This document shows positions 10,889 through 17,410 of a stretch of 34,199 nucleotides of DNA, in pieces. The stretch comes from Verrucomicrobiota bacterium. Its GTDB lineage: Bacteria > Verrucomicrobiota > Verrucomicrobiia > Opitutales > UBA953. The position numbers and the translations under genes were made by a program. Where the stretch lies: NCBI GenBank assembly GCA_030830965.1, contig JAURLX010000003.1, positions 75,157 to 109,355 of the forward strand. The letters are read 5' to 3'. The number at the start of each line of letters is the position of its first letter. The stretch's first letter is position 1. The notes under the pieces are model-generated. The model was not told the DNA's origin. It worked only from the letters and a program-made list of their open reading frames with translations, and did no database searches.

Positions 10889-11758
10889 ATGCGCACACTC
10901 CTCCTCATCCTGCTCGCCGCGACATCGCTCCCAGCCGAGGAGTCGCTTTTCGGCAAGAAGGCTAACGCGGCCGCCGTCACGCCCGAACCGCCCCCCGCGC
11001 CGTCGGCGCCGGCGGCGAACGCCGGCGTCCCCTCCCCCGGCGCGACGCCGTCGGAGGAGACGGTCGACACATCGGTCACCATCACGCCCTTCCGCCCGTT
11101 CCAGACCGCCGAGGCCAAGGAAGTGCGGCCTTTCAGCATGGCGAGGCTCAACCGTCCGCTGGCCTTCGAGTCGACACGCGAGCTGCTCCGCCTGCACGCC
11201 GCCTTCGTCCAGCAGCATGTCGCCGACGCGTCCCCGGAAGGCTTCGCCCGCGCGCCGGGCCCGATCACCTCGATGGAATACGTCGTCCAGCAGGATCTCG
11301 GCGAGGGGCGTCTACTCGTGAAAGCGAACTGGAGCGCCTCAGCGGACGGGCTGCTCGGGGCCGGCGAGGACGCCTACGCGGTCCTCATACCCGAGAAGGC
11401 CCCGGCCGTCGGCGAGAAGGGCCGCGCCGTCGTCGCCAACGTCGGCCTGGTGGCGGTCAAGTTCACGCCCGCCTTCGCGCCGCTGTCCGGCAGACGCATG
11501 ACGATGCGACGCGAAGCCTTCATCGAATGCGCCCCCCTGCCCGACGGCCCGGCGGCGCTCCAGAAGTTCGTGGATAACGTGAAGGCTGGCGCCAGAATCT
11601 CCGTGTTCACGGCGGAGAAGTTCCCCTGCAAGACCTGCGGCGGCCTGGGCTTCACGCGCGAGGCGCAGAAGGGGAAGCTCGAGGACAAGCGCATCCCCTG
11701 CGCCTCCTGCGAATCGGGCAAGGTGACGGTGCGCATCGAGACGCAGTTCGCGCCCTGA
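10889..11758 (+). CDS. Predicted exported protein with C-terminal paired CxxC motifs, unknown function
   Basis: A 289-residue protein I do not recognise. It opens with a short hydrophobic signal-like stretch (MRTLLLILLAATSLPAEE) and then a Pro/Ala-rich low-complexity region to about residue 65. A central region with alternating strands follows (for example LLVKANWSASADGLL and VGLVAVKFTPAF). Near the C-terminus are CKTCGGLGF and, about 20 residues later, CASCESGKV. The CxxCxG...CxxC spacing resembles one half of a DnaJ-type zinc-binding repeat and could bind zinc. The gene starts 5 bases after tatC stops, so it is probably co-translated with it. Export through Sec is inferred from the leader. 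A role linked to TatC or to the next gene, a polyprenyl synthase, is not supported by anything beyond position. Confidence 0.7.
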   Translation: MRTLLLILLAATSLPAEESLFGKKANAAAVTPEPPPAPSAPAANAGVPSPGATPSEETVDTSVTITPFRPFQTAEAKEVRPFSMARLNRPLAFESTRELLRLHAAFVQQHVADASPEGFARAPGPITSMEYVVQQDLGEGRLLVKANWSASADGLLGAGEDAYAVLIPEKAPAVGEKGRAVVANVGLVAVKFTPAFAPLSGRRMTMRREAFIECAPLPDGPAALQKFVDNVKAGARISVFTAEKFPCKTCGGLGFTREAQKGKLEDKRIPCASCESGKVTVRIETQFAP

Positions 11759-11795
11759 GCACGGGCCAACCTGCGCTTGCGCCGGAGGAGGAGCG

Positions 11796-11810
11796 GTCAC
11801 AAGTTGTGAC
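11796..11810. promoter_or_regulatory. Perfect inverted repeat overlapping the GTG start of the polyprenyl synthase
   Basis: GTCACAA-G-TTGTGAC is a perfect 7-bp inverted repeat around a single central G. The start codon GTG (11806-11808) lies in its right arm, and a purine-rich GGAGGAGGAG (11784-11793) sits just upstream. The geometry fits a homodimeric regulator's operator. A hairpin is unlikely with a one-base loop. No regulator is identified, and a chance palindrome is possible. Confidence 0.35.
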
Positions 11811-12759
11811 GGTGTCCACGCCCCTCCATGCCGGCCTCGAGGCGCACTTCTCCGCGCTCGAGGCGTTCCTGAAGGAGCAGGAGTCGGCCTTCGAGCCCGA
11901 GGTGCGTCCGATGGTCCGCGAGGCGCTGGCCCATCCCGGAAAACGTCTCCGTCCGCTGCTCGCCTTCGGGGCGGGCGCGGGAGGGCCGCCCACCATGGCC
12001 CTGGTGCGGGGCGCCGCCATCGTGGAGCTCGTGCATCTCGCGACGCTGGTCCATGACGACGTCCTCGACGGGGCCGACCGTCGCCATGGAGCCGACACGC
12101 CCAACCGCACGCACGGCGCACACGCCGCGGTCCTGTTCGGGGACGCGCTCTTCGCCCACGCGCTCGTGCTCGCGGCCGAGCACACGACCCCGGAGCTCTG
12201 CCGCATCGTGGCGCGCGCCTCCCGCGAGGTCTGCTCCGGCGAGGTCTGCCAGACCTTCTCGCGCGGCGACGACGCCCTGTCCGCCGAGGCCTACCGCCGG
12301 CAGATCCAGCTCAAGACGGCCGAGCTCTTCGAGGCCGCCTGCCGGCTCGGCTCGCTGCTCGCCGGACGTCCCTCGGAGCATGTCGAATCCTGCGCCCGCT
12401 TCGGACGCCACCTCGGGATCGCCTACCAGATCTACGACGACCTGGCCGACCTGATCCAAGAGGAGTCCAAGGCGGGGAAGACGCTCGGGACGGATGTCGC
12501 GAGCGGCAAACTCACGCTCCCTATGATACTCGAACGCGACCTGCAGGGGCCCGAAGGGGTGCGCCGTCTGCGGGCGGGGGAAGACCCCCGCCGGGCAATC
12601 TCGTCCGCCGCCTGGAGGGAATCCTTCCGTCAGTTGGACGCGGAGATCGCCGCCGCCGAGGCCGCGTTGGCCCCGGCCGAGGGCTCGCCCTCCCCCTTCT
12701 TCCTCCTACGCCTGACGGGGTTCCTGCGCGAGGCCGCCGCCAGACTGGCCCCGCTTTGA
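11806..12759 (+). CDS. Polyprenyl (trans-isoprenyl) diphosphate synthase
   Basis: A 317-residue all-helical prenyltransferase that should condense isopentenyl diphosphate units onto an allylic primer, giving a long-chain diphosphate such as the side-chain precursor of menaquinone or ubiquinone. The first aspartate-rich motif is D84-D85-x-x-D88 (LVHDDVLDGADRRHG) and the second is D211-D212-x-x-D215 (YQIYDDLADL). GKRLRP (45-50), before the first motif, binds pyrophosphate, and KTAELFEAAC is the mid-protein block. Chain length cannot be fixed from sequence; octaprenyl-type is a guess. The start is GTG 11806, with GGAGGAGGAG ending 12 bases upstream; GTG 11812 is an alternative. A palindrome overlaps the start. 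The stop overlaps the next small gene as TGATG. Confidence 0.88.
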   Translation: MTVSTPLHAGLEAHFSALEAFLKEQESAFEPEVRPMVREALAHPGKRLRPLLAFGAGAGGPPTMALVRGAAIVELVHLATLVHDDVLDGADRRHGADTPNRTHGAHAAVLFGDALFAHALVLAAEHTTPELCRIVARASREVCSGEVCQTFSRGDDALSAEAYRRQIQLKTAELFEAACRLGSLLAGRPSEHVESCARFGRHLGIAYQIYDDLADLIQEESKAGKTLGTDVASGKLTLPMILERDLQGPEGVRRLRAGEDPRRAISSAAWRESFRQLDAEIAAAEAALAPAEGSPSPFFLLRLTGFLREAAARLAPL

Positions 12760-12863
12760 TGCGCCTCTTCCGCACCACGGACTCGGAACGCGCGGCCGCC
12801 GCGCTGGTGCTTTCTCTGCTCGCGATAGCGGCCGCCCTGCTGCTGGCCTGGCGCTCGCTCTGA
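12759..12863 (+). CDS. 34-residue single-pass membrane microprotein, translationally coupled
   Basis: This small frame begins with the ATG in TGATG, sharing one base with the stop of the polyprenyl synthase gene, and ends at TGA 12861-12863. The peptide has a short charged N-terminus (MRLFRTTDSER), then about 20 uninterrupted hydrophobic residues (Ala/Leu/Ile-rich), then a terminal WRSL. This is a convincing single transmembrane helix with a basic start. Its stop is 3 bases from the stop of the convergent DUF192 gene, so the frame exactly fills the space between two genes. No family is recognised. Accessory small membrane subunits are often encoded this way, but a partner is not known, and an unexpressed frame is possible. 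Confidence 0.5.
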   Translation: MRLFRTTDSERAAAALVLSLLAIAAALLLAWRSL

Positions 12864-12866
12864 AGG

Positions 12867-13376
12867 TCAGGGCAGGTAACGGGACGAGTCGAAGCCCCGG
12901 GCCGTGAGCCCACGACGCAGGGCCTCGACGTCGAGCTTGTCGCCGACGCCGACGCCGGAGCGGGCGAACCATCCGGCGCGCATCTCGACCGCAAGCCGCA
13001 GGGACTCACCGCGCGACTCGACGGTGGTCTGGTCGAAGGCCTTCATGGTGCGTATCTCACGGACCACGCCGGCGCCGTCGACGAAGCCGATGTCGAGATC
13101 CTGCGGCGTGTCCTTCATCCAGAAGGCGAGCCGCTGGTCCTGCTGGTAGAGGAACGCCATGCCCTCGTCCTCGGCCAGAAGCTCAGCCCCCATGAGCCCC
13201 CGGGCCTTCTCAAGGTCGGTCACGGCCAGCCGCAGACGGACGACGGACCGGCCCACGGCGACGGGAAAACGGACCTCGAGGCCAGCCTCGAGGCCGCCCG
13301 ACGCAGGCGAGGAGGGACGGCCGGAATCGCAGGCCGTCACGAAGGCGGCGAGGACGAGCAGGACCGCGGAGCGCAT
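12867..13376 (-). CDS. DUF192 family lipoprotein
   Basis: A 169-residue protein with a lipoprotein signal peptide (LVLAAFVTAC, lipobox cysteine C16), followed by a short Ser/Gly linker and one DUF192 domain. Family hallmarks are the ARGLMGAE segment (58-65), MAFLY, FWMKDT (85-90) and LDIGFVD (94-100). DUF192 proteins are small beta-rich, often exported proteins without an established biochemical function. The protein should be anchored at the membrane facing the periplasm. It is transcribed alone, divergent from the methyltransferase across about 53 bases, and its stop nearly touches the microprotein stop from the opposite side. Confidence 0.88.
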   Translation of the reverse strand: MRSAVLLVLAAFVTACDSGRPSSPASGGLEAGLEVRFPVAVGRSVVRLRLAVTDLEKARGLMGAELLAEDEGMAFLYQQDQRLAFWMKDTPQDLDIGFVDGAGVVREIRTMKAFDQTTVESRGESLRLAVEMRAGWFARSGVGVGDKLDVEALRRGLTARGFDSSRYLP

Positions 13377-13429
13377 GGGGCAGGATTCCCGGCGGTTGCC
13401 ATGGACGCAAGAGCGGGTTGGCTGGAGCG

Positions 13430-14143
13430 ATGGAACGCGACCGGAGGGCGCACTGGCTGGAGACGGGCACGGCCCTGCATTACGCGCGGGCCGCGGCGAG
13501 GGTCGGACTCTGGGCCTCGGAGCGGGTGATGATCGAAAGGCATTTCCGCAGGGAGCACCGCCTGCTCGAGGTCGGCGCCGGCGCCGGCCGCGCAGGACTC
13601 GGCCTGCTGCGTCTCGGCTTCACGGACCTCGTCATCACGGATTTCTCCCCGGCGATGGTGGAGATGGCCCGGGGGGTGCTCGCCGAGGCCGGCCCGGGAT
13701 GGGAGGACAAGGTGCGGCCGGCCGACATGACCGGACTGCCCTTCCCCGACGGCGCCTTCGACGGCGTGCTCGCGGCCTTCAACGCCCTGATGTGCCTGCG
13801 GGGACGCGCCGACCGGGAGAAGGCGTTGGCGGAGATCCGTCGCGTGCTGCGCCCGGGCGGTCGGCTGGTCTTCTCCGCCAACGACCGGGAGCGCGGCGAC
13901 AATCGCGAGGCCTGGGCGCGGCACGCGCCGGAGGACGGGCTCGAGCCCGGGGAACGCTGGCACGACTCCCCGACCTCGCCGGTGTTCATGCGCAGCTGCA
14001 CCGAGGAGGAGATGCGGGAGGAGTTGGAGGCCGCCGGGCTCAGGGCGGTCGGATCGGCGCTCAGCAGCGAGCTGGCCGAGGACGGGCCGGCCGTGCGCGC
14101 GTTCGCCGGCGTCACGAGGCTCTACGCGGCCGAGCGGCCCTGA
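13430..14143 (+). CDS. Class I SAM-dependent methyltransferase
   Basis: A 237-residue cytoplasmic methyltransferase with a Rossmann-like core. Motif I is LLEVGAGAGRAGLGLL (residues 45-60), which binds S-adenosylmethionine. D71 in ITDFSPAMVEMA is the acidic residue expected to hold the ribose. DMTGLPFPDGAFDGVLAAFNALM is motif II/III, and RVLRPGGRLVFS is the post-core block. This matches the Methyltransf_11/25-type small-molecule group. The substrate is not inferable. ATG 13430 was chosen over TTG 13418; a GGAG lies very close to it, so the ribosome site is imperfect. The stop abuts the convergent esterase stop without any gap (TGATCA). Confidence 0.85.
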   Translation: MERDRRAHWLETGTALHYARAAARVGLWASERVMIERHFRREHRLLEVGAGAGRAGLGLLRLGFTDLVITDFSPAMVEMARGVLAEAGPGWEDKVRPADMTGLPFPDGAFDGVLAAFNALMCLRGRADREKALAEIRRVLRPGGRLVFSANDRERGDNREAWARHAPEDGLEPGERWHDSPTSPVFMRSCTEEEMREELEAAGLRAVGSALSSELAEDGPAVRAFAGVTRLYAAERP

Positions 14144-14983
14144 TCAACGCACCCCGGCCGCCCGCTCCTTGAAGAAACGGATAATCAGCTCCGACGAACC
14201 CTTCGCATACTCATGGCCGCCCGAATGGACGGCGGTGACGAGCGGAGCGCCCTTGGATGATGCGTAAAGGGTGGCCTCGAGCACACCCTCCTTGGCCCAA
14301 GGGGTCCCTTCCTCCCCGCAGCCGTTGAAACGTCGGACGGCCGCGAAGGTCATCTGCTGCCAGGCGTACTTGACGATCGGATCCTTCTCGCCGGCGACAT
14401 GGATGACCGGCATCGGGTCCATGTCCCTCGCCTTGACCGTCAGCGTGCCCGCCACGGACCCGACGGCGGCCAGAGCCCGCGGCCTGGCCTGCCAGAGCAC
14501 GTAGCTGAAGGCCGCGCCGTTCGAATGCCCCATCGAGTAGACCTTCCGTTCGTCCACGCGGCGCTGCTTCTTCAGGTCGGCCAGCATGGCGTCGAAGAAC
14601 TTGATGTCTCGGTCGCCCTCCGCGCCGACCGAGCTCTGCCAGCCGCTGCCGAGTCCGCCCTTGTCGACCAGAGGCGTGGCGGTGCGCAGCCCCTGGGGGA
14701 AGACGAACGTGGCCTCGGGCCACAGGCGGGCGATGTCCCAGGACTTCGCCGAGTGGGCGGAGTTGCCGAAATGCCCATGCCAGCCGAACACGACGGGGCC
14801 GGGCGTGGCGGCCGAGCCTGCCGGACTGGCGACCAGGGCGGTGCGGCGCACGCCGTCGACCGTCCAGGAAAGCTCGGTCATGCCCTCGGGGGCGCGGGCC
14901 CCGAACAGGGCCTTGATTCTCTCCTGCCCTCTCAGCGGCAGGAAAGCCAAGAGGCAGACGAACAGGACAAGTCGCTTCATCAT
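14144..14983 (-). CDS. Secreted alpha/beta-hydrolase, PHB depolymerase / feruloyl-esterase-like (COG3509 type)
   Basis: A 279-residue predicted secreted hydrolase. The signal peptide is MMKRLVLFVCLLAFLPLRGQ; ATG 14980 is equally possible, and an earlier start at 15010 would spoil the leader. The alpha/beta-hydrolase fold shows an oxyanion region GWHGHFGNSAHS, the nucleophile elbow GHSNG (152-156, Ser154), a probable acid in AGEKDPIVKY and a probable catalytic His in HSGGHEYAKG. This arrangement resembles polyhydroxybutyrate depolymerases and LpqC-like esterases, which cut ester bonds in polymers or plant-wall side chains. The substrate is unknown. It starts 36 bases after the second sulfatase stops, suggesting co-transcription and joint action on a decorated polysaccharide. 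Confidence 0.8.
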   Translation of the reverse strand: MMKRLVLFVCLLAFLPLRGQERIKALFGARAPEGMTELSWTVDGVRRTALVASPAGSAATPGPVVFGWHGHFGNSAHSAKSWDIARLWPEATFVFPQGLRTATPLVDKGGLGSGWQSSVGAEGDRDIKFFDAMLADLKKQRRVDERKVYSMGHSNGAAFSYVLWQARPRALAAVGSVAGTLTVKARDMDPMPVIHVAGEKDPIVKYAWQQMTFAAVRRFNGCGEEGTPWAKEGVLEATLYASSKGAPLVTAVHSGGHEYAKGSSELIIRFFKERAAGVR

Positions 14984-15019
14984 GACTATACTACCCCGAC
15001 CGCGTCGCAAAGTCTCGGA

Positions 15020-16600
15020 TCAGCGCCCAGCCGCCGCCTGCATCGCCTGCTTGACCGACTTCACGCCGGTGGGGGCATAGGCGGTGAACGGTCCGTCCGC
15101 CGAACCCTTGGGCCAGGTGGCCGGGTCGGCGTAAAGGCCGTCGTCCTTGTAGTGACGGGCGAGCCGTTCGAGCTCGGCCTTGAGCTCGCCGAACAGACGG
15201 CGCACTTCGGGGGCGTCCGGCGAGACTGACAGCAGGTTGCGCTGCTCGGACGGGTCCTTGGTGAGGTCGAACAGCTCCCAAGCGTCCTTCTGCCAGTAGT
15301 GGATGAGCTTGTGGGTCTCGGTGCGGACGCCGCGGTGCGCGGCGGTATTGTGGTGGCCCGGGCTGTGGTAGTAGCGGTAGTACATGGACCTCGGCCAGTC
15401 GGCGGGCGTCTCCCCGCGGAGAATCGGGGCGAAGCTGCGCCCCTGCATGCTGTCGGGCACGGACAGTCCGGCCAGATCCAGGAAGGTCGGGGCGAGGTCG
15501 ACGTTGGTCACGAAGGAGCCGGGGGTCAGACCCGCCTTGACCCCGGGGCCGCGCACGATGAGCGGGGTGCGCAGGCCGGGCTCGTACATGAAACGTTTGT
15601 CGTAGAGCCCGAGGTCGCCGAGGTACCAGCCGTTGTCGGCCGAGTACATGACGTAGGTGTTCTTGGCCAGCCCGGCCCGGTCGAGGTAGTCCAGCACCTT
15701 ACCGACATTGTCGTCCACGCCCTGCACGCAGGCGAGGTAGTCGCGCATGTACTTCTGGTACTTGTAGCGGACGAGGTCACGCCCGGTCAGCACGCGCCCG
15801 TCGACGACGAGCTCCATCGGCTTCTCGTTGAGCCACTTGTTGCGGTCGGGGCCCTTCAGGTCGTCCGGAGGGACCAACTTGAGGTCGCGGCGGGTGAGGT
15901 CCTTGGCGACCGTCTGCTCGTTCTCGGGGAGGGCGGCCGGACGGGTGGCGTAGTCATCCCAGAGCGTGTCGGGCTCGGGGATGAGCTTGTCCTTGAACAT
16001 CTCGGCGTGGCGTTCGGCGGGCGTCCATTCGCGATGGGGCGCCTTCTGGTGCAGCATGAGGAAGAAGGGCTTGTCCTTGGGGCGCGTCTCGAGGAACTCG
16101 ACGCCGAGGTCGCCGGTGACGTCGGTGCAATGCCCCTCGATGGTCAGCTTCTTGGTGCCGGGCACGAGGAACATCGGGTTCACGTAGACCCCCTGCCCGG
16201 GCAGCACGATCCAGCGGTCGAAGCCCGTAGGGTCGCTTCCCAAGTGCCACTTGCCGATCATCCCGGTGTGGTAGCCCGCGCCGCGGAGGCGCTTGGCGAC
16301 GTTGTCCCGTTCGCCGTCGAAACGGTTGAAGACCGGGACGCCGTTGAGGTGCGAATACTGGCCCGTGATCAGGGTCGCCCGGCTGGGCGTACAGATCGAG
16401 TTCGTGACGAACGAATTGAGGAAACGCGCCCCGCCCGCGGCCAACCGATCGAGGTGCGGCGTCTGGTTCACCTTCGAGCCGTAGGCCGAGATGGCGTGCT
16501 GGGCATGGTCATCCGAGAAGATGAACAAGATGTTGGGCCTATCGGCAGCGCTCAGGGCGGCGCAGACGAACGACGTGAGGGCGCAAAGCAGGCGGGGCAT
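15020..16600 (-). CDS. Secreted sulfatase (Cys-type), second copy
   Basis: A 526-residue sulfatase with signal peptide MPRLLCALTSFVCAALSAAD, metal ligands D30-D31 in FIFSDDHAQHAI, and the formylglycine motif C70-TPSR. HLDRLAAGGARFLNSFVTN, GKWHLGSDPTGFD and YSADNGWYLGDLG are typical of the large S1 sulfatase subfamilies that act on sulfated polysaccharides; SDDHAQHAIS is often seen in heparan- or fucoidan-type enzymes, but the substrate is not settled. The protein is clearly diverged from the sulfatase at 2943. It lies between the Bax-inhibitor-like gene and the esterase on the same strand, 36 bases from the latter. No recognisable Shine-Dalgarno precedes the ATG. Confidence 0.92.
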   Translation of the reverse strand: MPRLLCALTSFVCAALSAADRPNILFIFSDDHAQHAISAYGSKVNQTPHLDRLAAGGARFLNSFVTNSICTPSRATLITGQYSHLNGVPVFNRFDGERDNVAKRLRGAGYHTGMIGKWHLGSDPTGFDRWIVLPGQGVYVNPMFLVPGTKKLTIEGHCTDVTGDLGVEFLETRPKDKPFFLMLHQKAPHREWTPAERHAEMFKDKLIPEPDTLWDDYATRPAALPENEQTVAKDLTRRDLKLVPPDDLKGPDRNKWLNEKPMELVVDGRVLTGRDLVRYKYQKYMRDYLACVQGVDDNVGKVLDYLDRAGLAKNTYVMYSADNGWYLGDLGLYDKRFMYEPGLRTPLIVRGPGVKAGLTPGSFVTNVDLAPTFLDLAGLSVPDSMQGRSFAPILRGETPADWPRSMYYRYYHSPGHHNTAAHRGVRTETHKLIHYWQKDAWELFDLTKDPSEQRNLLSVSPDAPEVRRLFGELKAELERLARHYKDDGLYADPATWPKGSADGPFTAYAPTGVKSVKQAMQAAAGR

Positions 16601-16649
16601 GCCGTGAGATTGGCACGCCCCGCCCGGTTGACCAGCGCTTTCTCTATCC

Positions 16650-17375
16650 TCAGTCGTCGCGCCGCCCGAGGAACAGCCTAATGACGTAGAAGAGCAGCGT
16701 GACGAAGGATGAGAAGAGCACGAAGGCCGCGGCCACGTGCTGGTCGGTCTCCAGGGTGTTCTTGATCTCGTGGGTCTGGTAGAGGATGACCGAGGCCATC
16801 AGGACGATCATCGCGATCGAGAACCAGGAGCCGAGGGTCCAGCCGGCGATCATCGAGACCACGATGGCGCCGAGGGCGCAGAAGCTCGCGATGACGATGG
16901 CGGTGCGCAGGAAGGAGAAGTCCGTCGAGGACATGAACACTGCGGCGGTGAGGCCGGCGGCGAGCACGCCCGTGATCAGGCAGGCCGGCACAAGGATCTC
17001 CCCGGCGTTGCCCTTGGTGACGGCAGCGGTGTAGGCGATGATCGGGATGAAGATGAGGGCCTCGAGCAGGACGTAGAGGCCGAGACCGAGATACTGGGAG
17101 CCGCGAGAGGCGCGGTTGAAGGCCAGCGACTGGGCGACCGTCGAAGCGCCCCAGAAGGCCAGCATGATGAGCAGCATGCTCCAGCCCCCGAGCGAGCCGA
17201 GCATCGAGCCCAGCCCGTTCATGACCGACTGGGCGACGCCGGTGGCGAACATCGCGAAAAGCGTGAGGGCGAAGGCGACCAACGAGGCGGCCACCAGGCC
17301 GTAGGTGCGGCGGTAGAAGGCCGCGCGGGCGGCGACGGGGGCGTCGGCGACGATGAACGGATTGGATTCGTACAT
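16650..17375 (-). CDS. Bax inhibitor-1 / YccA-family membrane protein
   Basis: A 241-residue integral membrane protein with a soluble N-terminus (MYESNPFIVADAPVAARAAF) and about seven hydrophobic helices, ending in a charged RRDD. The C-terminal half carries the family pattern: AYTAAVTKGN, then FMSSTDFSFLR, then ILYQTHEIKNTLETDQHVAAAFVLFSSFVTLLFYVIRLF (given here by its ends: Q-T-H-E-I near 202 to the final helix). Bacterial BI-1 proteins such as YetJ are pH-sensitive calcium leak channels; YccA in E. coli modulates FtsH. A strong GGAGGG lies 6 bases before the ATG. It precedes the sulfatase gene by 49 bases on the same strand, but a functional link is unlikely. Confidence 0.9.
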   Translation of the reverse strand: MYESNPFIVADAPVAARAAFYRRTYGLVAASLVAFALTLFAMFATGVAQSVMNGLGSMLGSLGGWSMLLIMLAFWGASTVAQSLAFNRASRGSQYLGLGLYVLLEALIFIPIIAYTAAVTKGNAGEILVPACLITGVLAAGLTAAVFMSSTDFSFLRTAIVIASFCALGAIVVSMIAGWTLGSWFSIAMIVLMASVILYQTHEIKNTLETDQHVAAAFVLFSSFVTLLFYVIRLFLGRRDD

Positions 17376-17410
17376 GGGTGTCCCTCCAGTTTACCCGCCT
17401 TGCCCGGCAG

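Noticed and set aside
14141-14146. TGATCA as part of an attachment or recombination site, because it recurs at 22025
   Set aside because: Six bases only; both copies are fully explained as two opposite TGA stop codons meeting.
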